Origin: Bedellia somnulentella
Lineage: Eukaryota > Arthropoda > Insecta > Lepidoptera > Bedelliidae
Direction: 5' to 3'
DNA: 64,000 bases
Assembly: GCA_963576735.1 (NCBI GenBank)
Contig: OY755187.1
Span: 10,912,001 to 10,976,000, forward strand
The position numbers and the translations under genes are program-made. The notes beneath the pieces are model-generated. The model worked only from the letters and a program-made list of their open reading frames with translations, had not been told where the DNA came from and searched no databases. Below, in pieces: positions 1 through 12,147 of the stretch (its first letter is position 1; every line of letters begins with the position of its first letter).

Positions 1-319
1 CATACAAAATAATTGCGGAAGTGAAGGGATAGTGCTTGCTATTATAATATATAGATTGCTATTCCAAGCTAACAAAACAAAAAAATTTTTTTTACAAAAT
101 GCTTGAATCACCTGAGATACGAATCCGGAACGATTGATTCATAATAGTTCTAGTTAAATATGCGGCGGTGGCAAATTTACTTTCCGCCCATACCTTCGCC
201 CGCGTGGAATTCAGTTATATTGCGGTATAAAGTATAAAACTTCTCATTTCCACAGAAAATTCTAAGAAGAGCGATGAAAATTCTAAGAAGAGCGATGTAT
301 CGCTGAATATGCTCAGTTG

Positions 320-896
320 TTAAACCAAAACTGAATGGTGCACTATATTAAATGTTTTCCCTTGTGGAGCTAAAACATGCAGATTATGGACACTGAAAAA
401 CAATGCTTTTCTAAGTGTACTCCAGCAACCCTTAGAGTTTGGCCTTGTGCTCTATTAATGGTCATTGCAAATGAAACCCTTATAAGAAATTTAAGTTTTT
501 TAAATTGAAATGGGAGGTCTTTTGGAATAATCGAAATCCGAGGTATGAGTACACTTTCACCCTTGGCTGCGCCAGTTAAAATAGTGGCTGTAATAATGTT
601 CCGCCCAAGCTGAGTGACACGCAGCCTGGTACCATTACACAGTCTAGGGGCATCGAGATTGCGCATGAGCATCACCGGAACACCTACTTTTAGTTTTATT
701 TTATTAGAAGGCACCCCAGATAGATCTAAAGAATTTAAGAACTCCACAGGACATGACGTACTATGTTATGTTTCTATCACTGTGACTACAGATAAATATT
801 CAGTATTTTCTCCCATAACTTCATCATTCAAAATATTTTCATTTATTTTAGTGACCGTTTCATTTTTTGGTGCTAATATTGCGCGTTCGCACAGCA
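320..896 (-). pseudogene. Helitron helicase (PIF1-like) C-terminal fragment, broken
   Basis: This is a remnant of the C-terminal part of a Helitron Rep/helicase protein, the enzyme that drives rolling-circle transposition. The longest open piece (747-370) carries recognisable PIF1-type helicase blocks: VGVPVMLMRNLDAPRLCNGT and FAMTINRAQGQTL. The same frame continues upstream to about 896 (CERAILAPKN, EYLSVVTV), interrupted by an in-frame TAA near 765. The last helicase motif, normally CFSHxQLYVALSR, is disrupted after CFS. A shifted frame then continues as NLHVLAPQGKTF to a stop at 320-322. The stop and the C-terminal lesion make it non-functional. It lies in the same orientation as the Helitron 5' terminus at 1835 and probably belongs to that element. 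Confidence 0.85.
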
Positions 897-1239
897 CCTA
901 GAAAAAAGGACTAAACTAACTGTTATATAACTACTGCCTAAAACCTATAACAAACACAGTTCAATCTTAAATATTAGGAACCAAAAAATATACCAAACTA
1001 AACTATAAAAATCTATACGACGAACAAAGTGCACTAAACTGACCTACCTAACTATTATTCAGTCTACTGCGATTAACCTAAAATCTATAAAATGCATATT
1101 ACAATATAAACATTATACAATGGTAAATGGTCGATACCTTAAACACACACATTACCAGTAACTAAGTACCTTAAGTAAAGTAAGTGACTCGAAACCGAAA
1201 AGTGCAAGTAACGATGATTTATTACATTGACATATTGAT

Positions 1240-1835
1240 ATAACATAATATGTTGAATCTTCATACTTTTCAGTCATTTGTATCAAAGATGTGATTATTT
1301 ATTTAGTAACATTTTAGTAGTTGTTGTATCAGATTCTGGGTTTATATACTCTAATAAAGAAGAAATCATACCGCGATGTAGAAAGTTCAGACAGCGCCAT
1401 CTATTGGTTAATATGCAAACAACGCCGCGCGTTTTTATAATGCTTCAGCTGAAAGGTTGAAGATTGCGCTGCTAAAATCCACAAAGTGAGGATGTCGGAA
1501 AGTTTCCGGCCGCTGGTTAAAGCGTAAGATATCAACCCACTTCTTATGTATCTTAAAAATACATTGTTACCACGTTTTAAAAAATACCCAGCGCCATCTC
1601 GTGCATTCCTCGAGAACTAAATATTACCTTGTTACGACACAAAGCGCAAGCAAACAATATTTTTGTTATCCCTCGGGAATATCCCTTCGGGATAAAAGTG
1701 CTCTATAATTTAATTTGGACTTCTAACTATATGTCTGCAAAATTTCAAAGCAATCGGTTAAGTAGTTGCGGCGTGAAAGCGCCACAAATAAACAAACAAA
1801 CAAACTCACTTTCCCATTTATAATATTAGTATGGA
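1240..1835 (-). mobile_element. Helitron 5' region, terminus at 1835
   Basis: On the minus strand this begins TCCATACTAATATTATAAAT, the usual opening of lepidopteran Helitrons, with the Helitron 5'-TC at 1835-1834. A closely similar terminus is found at 29046. Internal sequence includes an (AAAC)n-like stretch near 1787-1803 and a GAATATCCCTTCGGGATA hairpin near 1677-1694. The helicase relic at 320-896 lies downstream in the same orientation. The 3' end is uncertain: a CTAG at 150-153 lacks the expected flanking T and convincing hairpin, so the left boundary is not called. Confidence 0.6.
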
Positions 1836-1845
1836 TTATATAAAA

Positions 1846-2230
1846 CTAGCAAGTAACCCTGGCGCGACTACGTCGCGTCCTATAAAATGAGATTATTTTA
1901 AAATTTTCCGACCAATCACAGCGCAGCTCTTTTGAATTTCTAACAAATTTTTCTGATTGGCCGGGTTGAAAAAATTCCGACCAATCACAGCGCATCTCTG
2001 ATCGACTAAAGTTTGCGCGCGCTTATGACACTCAAGCAAAGTCTATGGGTCAAAATCGAAACTTTGAAATTCTGTAACAATTAACTTAATCCAGTTACAT
2101 CAGATGTCTGAATTTTGTGCACACCACGGCCGCGAACTGTACAAAACGATACCTGAACCAAATTTCTAGCTTAACTCATCGCGTCACAGGCTTCCGGGCA
2201 AGAAAGAGGCTTACAGAAATAATATATAAA
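1846..2230 (-). mobile_element. ~375 bp non-autonomous Helitron-like element, copy 1
   Basis: On the minus strand the element runs from about TTTCTGTAAGCCTCTTTC to a 3' CTAG at 1849-1846, followed by T as in Helitrons. About a dozen bases before CTAG is a hairpin, CGCGAC-TAC-GTCGCG, the expected Helitron terminator. A second copy in opposite orientation lies at 30441-30821 and matches along its length, including the repeated CCAATCACAGCGC motif. There is no coding capacity. It sits only 10 bp from the 5' end of the neighbouring Helitron at 1835. Confidence 0.7.
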
Positions 2231-2349
2231 GATTAAAAAAACTATCTACATACTGTTTCTTGTTTTATCATATGTCAAAGTCACCTAATGTTTAGTAGAC
2301 CACGTATTTCTTACGATGTTAGTATAGGTTAGTATATAGAGGAGATGAG

Positions 2350-2570
2350 AGGAGTGAACTGGCTTAGAATAACACTTCTTTATTTCTTCCCGTGAAATTC
2401 GTATTACGCTCAATGAGACTTGCTGGAGTCCGATCACCAACAATCCCTTATCTCAAACTTTTCCCTACACAATATCTTAAAGTGGCTGAGAAATGTATGA
2501 TTTGAAAGATCTGTATACCTCTTTTTAGCATATATAGCCATCAGTACATATATTGTATCTATATATGTTT
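2350..2570 (+). repeat. SINE-A, old divergent copy
   Basis: Recognisable by GGCTTAGAATAACACT, CCGATCACCAACAATC, AAAGTGGCTGAGAAAT and a degenerate ATATAGCC...TACATATAT tail in the SINE-A order. Heavy divergence suggests an old insertion. Confidence 0.6.
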
Positions 2571-2904
2571 GTGTATGTGGTTTAAGTTAGGTTTAATATG
2601 AAAAATCTTTTTATTGGCTTTAGCTAATAAAATAGCAAGTTATCATATGTTAACACAACCAATTCTCTTTTCATATTTTCAATAATAATTATTTGACCTA
2701 GAAGACATAATTTACTAAAAGATTGAAAAATCTTTCATTCAAATTTTCTTAGTAGCGGACAAAACTAATAGAATTTCCTTTACTAAAACTGATGTATTTT
2801 CAGTGAAATTGCTGTCAGCTTCTTTCATTAGTTCTGAGAGTACTATTGAAATATATTTTCTAATTAATTTTATAAATTGAGCGGGGAAAATTTATTAATA
2901 TATA

Positions 2905-3035
2905 CTGTCGGTAATGGCTCTCCAACTGCTCGCTCAAAAATAGGTTTAAAAGCCCTAATACCTGTCGTCGACATCGTCTCTTACGAACACCCTCAGGAAA
3001 AAATAGGATAGAACTATTCTAAGCCTACACTACAA
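2905..3035 (-). repeat. SINE-A 5' fragment
   Basis: Minus-strand 5' half only: it matches the family from the GGAGACCC region to the CTTAGAATAG block, read as GGTAATGGCTCTCCAACTGC and CTATTCTAAGCC on the plus strand. The tail half is missing. Confidence 0.5.
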
Positions 3036-3283
3036 AACTTTTTATCGCACTTAATCGTAAATTACATATCGACATAGATATAGATCTTTGTAAATGCATT
3101 ACTAAATCATGAAACGTTTCCGATATGTCTAACAAGGCTAGGTGCACGGAAGACATGGTTGGGGAACTAATGTCGCGTGACAATCTTAGACGATCAGTTT
3201 CGGACAAATTAACAACAGGTTGTGTATTATCGATTTACAATATTACCGAGTAACTGAGAAAGTTAGTATAACACTACTTATAT

Positions 3284-3541
3284 ACATATATACATACATG
3301 CATATATTCACGGCTATAAATCCCTAGAATGGGTAGCCAGAGCTTCAGAATGAGAAATTCTTTAGCCACTTTTGTAAGTTGAGTGATGTAAAGATTGTAA
3401 ATTAAAGGTTGTTCTGTTCGTAAGGGTCTCTAACCGCATTGCCCAAAAATCACTTAAAAGGCCCCAATACCCTTAGTCAGCTCTAACGAACGCCCAAGCG
3501 AAGAAATGGGGTAGTGCTATTCTAAGATGACAGTACACAGC
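3284..3541 (-). repeat. SINE-A copy
   Basis: Nearly full-length minus-orientation copy. On the plus strand it runs from a TACATACATGCATATATTC tail through GGGTAGCCAGAGCTT to CGACACT-like 5' sequence ending ACACAGCA. It shows several substitutions against younger copies. Confidence 0.75.
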
Positions 3542-4004
3542 ACTACTCATTTTAATATTTCAGACGTTTGTTTGAAGAGTTTTATTTATGTTTAATAAAT
3601 ATGAAATGACAAGAAATCATTTTCCTATGTCAGTCTATAGATAATACAGCTTTTCTAATGATCAGTTTTTGCCATAGAAACTATGTATTATACGTTGCTA
3701 ATTCAATCTATCATCACATATGAAATGCCAATTATCTCGAGTCGACACTCACATTCTTTCCATTACCTCATTATTGACACTTTCTATACGAATACTTCCT
3801 CCTATCGTTTCCTTATGAACATCCTCTATCGATAAAACAAAGCATCCTACTATTACTTTTTATCAGGGGATTTTATTATTGTGGGATAATTATATGTGAG
3901 TGGAAACAGATGTAAAAACTGATTATAGGTCTTTAACGATCGAATTGGCACTTAATATCATGACATTTTTTTATACTTACACATACTGAAATAGCATAGA
4001 CATA

Positions 4005-4262
4005 GCTGTGTAGTTTCGGCTTAGAGTAGCACTACCCCATTTCTTCCGGTGGGTGTACGTAAGAGGCGACTAACGGTATTGGGGCTTTTTAAAGGATTTT
4101 TGGGCGATACGGTTGGAGACCCATCACCAACAACCTTTATTCTACCATCTTTTCCCCACTCAACTTCCAAAAGTGGCTGAGAAATTTCTAATTTCTCAGC
4201 TCTGGCTACCCCTTTTAGGAATTTATAGCCGTGAGTATTATGTATGTATGCATGTATGTACA
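4005..4262 (+). repeat. SINE-A full-length copy
   Basis: Starts GCTGTGTAGTTTCGGCTTAG and ends GTGAGTATTATGTATGTATG with a GTAT-rich tail. All family blocks are present in order (CCCCATTTCTTCCGGTGGG, GGCGATACGGTTGGAGACCC, CCAAAAGTGGCTGAG). No clear TSD was found. Confidence 0.85.
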
Positions 4263-4265
4263 TAT

Positions 4266-6450
4266 TGAAAGCATATCCTTGTTGAGACAATCCCCCAATA
4301 GATTCGAAACTATTTTTTACTAGCAACCACAAATTTTTGATGACATAATTTTAATACCAACATAATGTTTATACTCTTGTCAAACTTATATAGATGTTTT
4401 CTTCACTTATTACTTACATACGTCTAGACGCCTAAGTCAAACCTCTTGACATAATAGCTTATAACTAACCGATATACTAACAATATAAAATCGCACTTCC
4501 TTTGTGCGTTTGAGCATTAAGTTAAGTCTGTTATTAGTTGGCTCTCAGTAATTACTTAATCAGATTAGTAGGGCAGAAGTGTAGCCAAGTTTATAATCAA
4601 ACAGTGTTGTCGAGCGTCCCGCTAAAACTGTACATGGAGATTTTTAAAATGTTGCCCAGACTGATTGCTAATTGATTTTTGTGTTAATTAAGGCTCTGCT
4701 ATCTTTTGTATTGATGGTATGATGATCAAACGTCCATCAAAGTATGCTTTATAAATGATTGTAAACTAAGTAAACTTTTATAAATTTGATGTCGTGTAAT
4801 TTGTTATTATCAAAGTCGCTTAATACGTACACATTTTATTGCGTGAATTTAAAAACAAGTAAGATTGGTTTAAAATAATATATGCAAATTAAAAATGACA
4901 GTCCGTCTATAATTAAATCAAGATCGCGTATCGGAATCAACAGAAGCGTTCGAATCTCGAAGAAAATATCTTTATAGATGAAAAACTAGAAATTGCCGAC
5001 ACGCCAACTAAGGCAGGTTACGGACGATTTGCTTTTCGCGGCACATTACCAATAATGTGAAGCAATTCGTATTAGGTATGGTTTCCGTCTTTGTCTTGAC
5101 AAAGATGCCGTCATTGCTGCGATATTTGCTATATTAAATACTTGTTTTAGGACCATTAATCATGTTTTTTCAGCTGATACCAAATGCTAATATATCAGTC
5201 TCTTAGTTTAGGCAATTATCTGACTTTAAATTGGTTTAATTACTGTGTTGAATTACACAGAACTTTAATTATATTATTTTATAGCTATCTATAGAAAAGC
5301 AGTAGTGTTAGCATGTCTTATGTCGTTTTGTATTTTGTGAATAGACGCAAAAGCAACTCGTATTTTTTACTTAAGTCATGGGGAACTCAACATACATTCA
5401 TTTTATTAGCCATAAAAAGTGATCTTGCCGCACTTTCGCATGTTATCAACGAATGTGCACTCCTCTAACTAGGTTTCAACTCTGACTTTCAGTCCAATTC
5501 ACTAGATTAGTACTGTCTGTGACATTTTTCCCTGACATTCATTACTTTCTCCGCAGTTTTCTTGTTTCAACGTGAGCTAAGAAACTTGCACACAAAACTT
5601 CCTACACGTTTTATACTAGTTGACGTGGGATATTCTTCGAGGAAATAAGTGTTTAATTGCACTCAGTAAATGAAGAAAGGGGATTCTTTCCGTGATGATT
5701 ATTCTAATTGAGTAAGTCGTTAAGGTTGTTAGCGAGGAACTAACTCTGTACACTGATCAATCGTTTTTGCTTACATAAAACCAATTTTACACTGTCCCTC
5801 TTTAATAAGCCAGTTTTAGATCATGTTTTAAATATAGAACGGACACTTTTGATAGTGATTTGTTGCCGAAAAAAGGGTATATGAAATAGGCAATAAATGT
5901 AAGGGCAGCAAGAAATATATGTTGGGATCGATAGTCTCTGCCTACACCAAAAACCTTAGTGGCTTTGTCCCACGAAAAGTGATGAAGTACTATTTGTACA
6001 CCTTGCCATATTCAGACTGATTTTATAAAGAATAAGACATAGTAGAATAAGAAAAGTAAGAATGATGTCTATAAGGTTCTTAAATTAGAATCTGAAGTTA
6101 TCAATGTATTTTTGCATAACAATAGAGTCAAAACAGTTGTAATAAGTCCGAACTACTATTGAGTTCCTCAGATTAGTCGGTTACGAAAGAACAATACGTG
6201 GATATTCGTCTGTCGCTTATTTCCATTTATAATTGGCTCCACTCTAAAATGGCTTATTCTTGCGCGGAAGCTATTGTTCTTAAGAATCGACCTGCCATGA
6301 AGGTTCTCAATATATTCAATAAAAATTTCAGTGGCTATACTATTGCCCGACATAATACACTATTACGTGCTTTTTAGACACACTTTCGAACGCGTACTGC
6401 GTGACCTCCAAAGTCAAGAACGTGTGTCACAAGTGCCGAATGTTTGCGAG
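4266..6450. other. Intergenic or intronic stretch
   Basis: AT-rich sequence with no supported exon on either strand. If the GRXCR-like gene extends left, this is its intron. The only repeat trace seen is a short LINE-tail scrap near 5926-5955 (GGGATCGATAGTCTCTGCCT). Glutaredoxin-encoding motifs were looked for on the minus strand and not found. Confidence 0.5.
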
Positions 6451-6484
6451 ACACTCACAAAGATAATTGAAAGCATTTATTTAC

Positions 6485-8132
6485 CTTAGACGTGTTTTGC
6501 ATCTGAAGGAAGGTTGCGATACCGGCTCGAACCCGATTCTTCACACCTCGAATAGTCCCTTTAGAACTTCGTATCGTAGATGGGGCTTCTTCAGTTTTAT
6601 AGTCTTTGACACCAGCAAAATACTCAACGTCGTCTGCGTCATCACTGCCACTCTTAGCACTAACACCGTTAACACTTTTAATCGACTTATCATTATCAAA
6701 CTGTTTCTCGTTTAAATGAAAGTCGTAATACTTGTCCGCATCGAAAGATTTGCCACTATAACACTTGCGCTGCCTTGATTGATCTTCTTTCTTCCTTTCC
6801 TCGTATGTACTCTCACTTATAATAGGCGATTTATTAGCATTTGTAACCAATAAAGGTGAGTTCGAGCAATTTTTATCGTTATTAAACTGCGTTACTAGGC
6901 GGAACGAAGTAAGTTCGGCGCTTTCTTTTGATAGATTAGCATTCGCATTGGTATTCTGGTTTGCTTCCTTAGTCCGTGATTCGTCAGCCTTTATTTCGCT
7001 TTCAGTTTCGATATTACTTAGTTTGGCTGAGCGGTCTCTAATGTCTTGGAGGAGACCTCGGGGAAGAAAGCTATTATCTTTGTTATTCTCTTCATTCGGA
7101 TATGACGGCATATGCGGCGCAGTAGGTGGTTCTTGTTTCTTTTCTTTTTTGTTTGCATCTTCAATGTTACTTTCATCCGTGTGCACGCTTCCGTTTAATT
7201 CGCTACTGTTTAGAGAGTCACACGATATGTTGGAATCATTATCTTCAAAGTCGACCTCGCTGTTGTGATTGTTACCGTTGTTCGTGGGGCTAATTAGTGT
7301 CACGGTTACAGCTTTTTTGTGTGCACTGGATTTAGATGTCTTCTTCTTCGGCAGCGGCGGCGGCGTGCTGTCAAGGTCACTGCATGTACCGGAGTCCAAC
7401 GTGTCACTCGGAGAGCACTGACCGCTCGACATTACCATATTCGTCATAGAATTCAACGAGTATGAATTGCAAAAGATGAATGGTGGCTTATCCTTGTCAG
7501 CCTTTTGAAATTCATTGTGCTCGAGTATCTTAGGAAGATTTTCATCAGCATTGAGTCTTACTAAGCTATTATTCTTTTTATTCAACTCGCTTAGTTTGAA
7601 TGGATCAAATTCAGATTCACTTTTAAGATGAACGCTCGATATTTTGGGCTTCTTATCTATCTCATTATTGATCCTGATTGTGACTACGTGCCGTCCATTG
7701 CAGTCTGAAGGCTGCCGCGCGTCTGATTCCGAAGCAGGTTGATCTGACTGCGTTGCCGCTAAGAATACCGTTGACTTCGAATTAAGGACGAGCGGGTGCA
7801 TCGAACTTAGGCTGGCGTCTAGACCATCTTTGTACCCGTTCATGTTTATCTTAGATTCACCATTACTGATCTGAGTGAATGTTGAATTTTTCTGTTTTAC
7901 TTTAAGAGGTAGTGGAGGTGGTATGTACTCTAACGTTGGTCTATGAGCCACTTCTTCCATCATGTTGCCCTTATGTATAGTCTATCAAATAAGCATAATT
8001 ACTGCAGTAACGGGTCTCCTAGTTGTAATGCTAGTCTGGTGCAAGTTAGATGGTGTTCGATGTATAAGGCATAATACATCCGGTGGGCTTCAAGAGTAGG
8101 ACGATACTCCGTTTGTTTGACCTCTTTTTTAC
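6485..8132 (-). CDS. GRXCR-like protein, large 5' coding exon (partial gene)
   Basis: One exon of a minus-strand gene. An acceptor (TGTCTCTTATTTACAG) precedes 8132 and a donor (AAG|GTAAAT) follows 6485. Translation starts at ATG 7963: an in-frame TAG lies seven codons upstream and the context AACATG is good. This gives 493 codons ending in phase 0, with about 168 nt of 5' UTR (a 26-codon uORF lies in it). The protein is hydrophilic, rich in Ser, Asn and Lys, and has proline motifs (PPPLPLK near residue 16, PPPLPKKK near 203). Its end, IRGVKNRVRAGIATFLQ, resembles what I recall of insect homologues of GRXCR (Drosophila CG12206/CG31559) just before the glutaredoxin domain. In vertebrates GRXCR1 acts in sensory hair-cell stereocilia. 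The glutaredoxin and cysteine-rich exons are absent here and should lie left of the window. Coding status is fairly secure; the family name is an inference from memory of the C-terminal motif. Confidence 0.65.
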
Positions 8133-8824
8133 CTGTAAATAAGAGACATTTATTAGTTTCATTTCAATCTACTACTGTTGATCGAAGCATTTCTTTTAAA
8201 AGTGCACCTTTTTAGAGAAAATATTTTACTTGTTATATATAACTTCTTACTCATGTTATATTGTTATACGAAGAGCCAGATTAGACTATGAATCCTCTAA
8301 AAAATTGTTACAATACAAATAGAATGATATGTATGTGTCAATCAAAGTTTTGTTTTTTTATTTTGAATTTGAACTATTGTTAGGAGTAATTAACGCAATA
8401 AACCAATACTTTACCAAAGGTTTTAAATTATTAAAAATATTCCTTTTCTTTTGTTGCATGGGTACATATACAATAACATTATCCATTACAAAAACTTAAT
8501 TTACCTAAAAGAACAAAAAAATGCATTAAAGAATTGCGTAAAAGCTGACCATCTTTGGACAGTGTTTTCACAATAAATAATGTAAAAATCTTACGCTCCA
8601 GTTTATGCAATGAGCCAAATGAAGTACTTGCTTTATAAAGAATACAAGTAATCAAGTGTTACATTAGCAGACGCTGAAAATTCGTAACATTTTAATTGGG
8701 GTTGCTCTAATTAGTTCGTGTCCGAATAAAATAAAATGAATGATGAATTCGTGATTAATGTACCGTATATTTTTTCTCAGGCTTGTCCATATACATGATT
8801 TATTTAAGTCAACGCCCAATTGTA

Positions 8825-8857
8825 GTGTGTGTGTGTGTGTGTATGTGTGTGTGTGTG
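8825..8857. repeat. (GT)n microsatellite
   Basis: Sixteen or so GT units with one interrupting AT. Confidence 0.95.
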
Positions 8858-9086
8858 ATTAATAAAAATGAATATGTTATGGGTTTTTTTTACTTCATTT
8901 GATCGATGAAAAGAAACCCTAAGAAGTTAAGGATTTCAATTAGTTTTTTTAAAGGCTAACTTAACTAACTTTAAACTAAAGTTATATTCTAGGATTACTT
9001 TTGACGTATTGAAATTTATGGAGTAAAACACATTTAAAGATATAGTATTTTCTAAGATTTTCACGATTGCACATTATAATTAAAAC

Positions 9087-9168
9087 AACTATTGATTTTC
9101 GGATATTTTAATCGCGTGTTAAAAACAATGTAAGAACATGCAATTAAAATATCTGAAAATCAATAGTT
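9087..9168. repeat. Hairpin with 26 bp arms
   Basis: Left arm AACTATTGATTTTCGGATAT... (9087-9112) is complementary to 9143-9168 with one mismatch and a 30 bp spacer. It may be a small foldback element; no target duplication was identified. Confidence 0.75.
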
Positions 9169-9626
9169 CTTTAAATGCATTTAAAGATATTTTAAAATGA
9201 TCTAAGAAGGCTAGTAAGAAGAAATTAATGTTCGTTCAAGTGATTTTATAAACAGTTTAATTAATATTAACTTGGGATGTCAATTTGGTTTGTACAATGC
9301 GGCGATGAATGGCTCTGAGGCGCAAGTATATTGTAAATATTAATAATTTAAAAAAAATATTGTATAACTAGAGACCTAGCCCAGCTTTACACAAGTAGTA
9401 GACCTATGACAAAATGATGTTACTTACATCATTCACGGATAATAAAACTGTCACTTAAATAGAATGTTGAAAATTATGTTCGTATATGCAGAGATGATAT
9501 CTTCATATTTATGTTTATAATTTGTATCTCATGTTATCGATACAAAAATAAAATATTTGAATTCTTTAAGAGATCATTGACGTCAGTAATAAAGAAAAAT
9601 TTCATAACCCCAAACGTCCAAATTGG

Positions 9627-9836
9627 TATAAATGGCGCGAAAGATAAAGCGCTGTGGCAGCGCCTTCTCAGTGTATCCAGAGCCGATTAGTGATTAAGAA
9701 ACGAAGCGAAGAAACAGCGAAAGTTCGCCTGAGCGGCGGCAGTGGCGGTGGTTGCACTGTCAAGACGAATCCAATTTTCTAATAAATTCATAATGTATCT
9801 TGACTTGAATCATGATTCGGGTGATTGACCTTAGTT
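9627..9836 (+). promoter_or_regulatory. GC-rich promoter-like patch, candidate
   Basis: A locally GC-rich island in AT-rich DNA. A TATAAAT lies at 9627, GATAAAG at about 9644 and an arthropod-type initiator TCAGT at 9668-9672. A GTAAGA donor-like site lies near 9837. A downstream plus-strand exon was not found, so this could equally be a 5' region for the minus strand or chance composition. Confidence 0.2.
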
Positions 9837-9992
9837 GTAAGATGTTATGCGGATAAACTATCAAATATTTCATGTCTATGTAATTAAAATTTGTTATTTT
9901 GACCAAAGATCGTTAAGTGATCGAAATTCCACTACAATTTCAGTTAGACTTATATCTTCCTGTAGATAAATATATAAAAGAGAAACAATATT

Positions 9993-10240
9993 TACATATA
10001 TACATATACTCACGGCTATAAATCCCTTAACGGAGTAACCAGAGCTTTGGAATGAGAAATTCATCAGCCACTTTTGGAAGTTGATTGGGGAAAATATATG
10101 GTAATAATAAATGTTTTTGGTGACAGGTCTCCAACCACATCGCCCAAAAGTCACTTAAAAAGCCCCTATACCCTTAGTCGCCTCTTACGATCACCCACAG
10201 GTAGAAATTGGGTAGTGTTATTCTAAGCCCACACTATACG
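9993..10240 (-). repeat. SINE-A copy
   Basis: Minus orientation, nearly full length, from the TACATATATACATATACTC tail to CACTATACGGCA at the 5' end. It carries the variant CTTAACGGAG in place of CTAGAAGGGG. Confidence 0.8.
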
Positions 10241-10979
10241 GCATACACATAGAAACAATATTTACCAATTGTTATTATGGCATGACCGCAGACTTTGACA
10301 AATGTTTAATAAGAATATAATAAGATTGTAAATCATGCTTTTGGATCAAGCAACATACATGGTAGTGTAGGAAAACACCAATGATAGCAATTTAGATATT
10401 ATTTTAACACTTTGCGTCAGCTTTACACGAGGAGCAGTACTAGTTAAGAAAAAAGATTTTTTGAAGTTCAGCAATGTAAGCACCGTCCCCATTGACTCCA
10501 TTTGGTTGTCAGCCCTCTCTGACGTAAAACGTATATTTTTTTCGTTCCTGCAGCCGTTCATCGATTTATAATACGTTATCACGTTAACAACGTTTGCAAT
10601 TGTTTCCAAGGAGTTTTACTTTCATCCAGACTGTTTAATGAGCCTCGAAAGATTTCTAGTCATTACTAAAAAAAAACTTTTAACAAGCTTACGTAGTGTG
10701 GTACTATGAGTTCCGCTAGAGCCACAATAGCAGCCAGTAGATTGTTAACCATTTTAGCTTAGCGAGAGTGAAACTTGGTTTAATCATTGAGCGTGAAATA
10801 AATTAAATTAGGTAATCTACAGGCTAATCTTGTTTTGTTGACCCAAGATGATTTATTACGTGAAAATCGTTATACTATGAAGATCATTTGCTTTGGTTTG
10901 GATTTCTGGTAACCGATTCGATACTGAAAAGGTTTTAAGATATAATATGATTAATGAAATTCGTTTTAGAATTTACTGT

Positions 10980-11218
10980 TACATATACCCACAGCTATAT
11001 TTCCCTAGAAGGGGTAGCCAGAGCTAAAGAATTATAAATTCCTCAGCCACTTTTGGAAGTTGAGTGGGGAAAAGATGGTAAAGATAAAGGTTTTTAGTGA
11101 TGGGTCTCCAACCGCATCGCCCAAAAATCCCTAAAAGCCCCAATACCGTTAGTCGCCTCGTACGTACACCCACCGGAAGAAATGGGGTAGTGCTATTCTA
11201 AGCCGGCACTACACAGCA
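10980..11218 (-). repeat. SINE-A copy
   Basis: Minus orientation, complete to the GCTGTGTAGTG end (ACTACACAGC on the plus strand at about 11209-11218). The tail is reduced to ACATATACCCACAGC. Confidence 0.85.
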
Positions 11219-11867
11219 ATGCAATTTACTGTTGTGTTACATAATTGTTATGCTACGTAATATAAAAGAGATTTTGACAAGGTGTTCAAGGCCAAGTTTT
11301 CTGCGGAGGTGGTTTATACAAAATGTCCTACTAAAACATACGCAAAATAGCATGCATGTATATTCTTTGTTGAACGGCATTTGATTAAAACTTGTCGAAA
11401 GATATGCTTTTCTGAATATTACTTTTAATTGTAGTTTTTCTTCTATTTTTTTTCCTATTTCAAAAAGTGTCGTATGAATCTCGAAATCAATAAATCGTTG
11501 TTGCAAAAAATTACAAAACTATTTCGAATTATAAAAAATAGTTACGTTAGTGTATTCTTAAAGCGCTATTATTACCCAGGTCATTATCTATGAATAGTAG
11601 TTTTAAAAAAACGCACGCCTATTTCAGTCTTATAGCAGTTTTACCATTTTTCTAACCACCGTTTTACGTAATACTAACCAAATACACATAATGGTTGACA
11701 ATCACACTTTCACTACTTAGCTGCCGACTGCTTGGAAGGCGAATACTATTTGTATTGTTTCTTACCCAATTTTGTCACGTAGGCTAGGTGTAGAACAGCA
11801 TAGCCCTATTTTTGGCTGTGGGTGTCGTATACTGAACTTAAGGTATTGTGTGCCTGTGGTTTCATCA

Positions 11868-12137
11868 TGCTGTGTAGTGTCGGCTTAGAATAGCACTACC
11901 CCATTTCTTCCGGTGGGTGTACGTAAGAGGCGACTAACGGTATTGGGGCTTTTAAGGGATTTTTGGGCGATGCGGTTGGAGACCCATCACCAACAACCAT
12001 TATTTTTACCATCTTTTCCCCACTATCATTTCCAAAAGTGGCTGAGGAATTTCTAATTCCTTAGCTCTGGCTACCCCTTCTAGGGATTTACAGTCGTGAG
12101 TATATGTATGTATATGTATGTATGTATATGTGTGTAT
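11868..12137 (+). repeat. SINE-A full-length copy with TSD
   Basis: Complete element ending in a mixed TATGTATGTATATGTGTG tail. It is flanked by the 10 bp direct repeat GGTTTCATCA (11858-11867 and 12138-12147), which marks target-primed insertion. Confidence 0.9.
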
Positions 12138-12147
12138 TTGGTTTCAT

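Larger units (their letters stand above)
8140..9600. other. Stretch without genes, probably intron
   Basis: AT-rich sequence upstream of the GRXCR-like exon. It holds a (GT)n microsatellite at 8825-8857 and a hairpin at 9087-9168. No coding exon or recognisable transposon was found. Confidence 0.5.

Noticed and set aside
150..153. 3' CTAG end of the left Helitron relic
   Set aside because: The base after CTAG is not T and there is no convincing hairpin upstream, so the boundary is left open.
10346..10609. 87-codon minus-strand frame
   Set aside because: No recognisable motif and no splice sites; length is within chance for this amount of AT-rich DNA.
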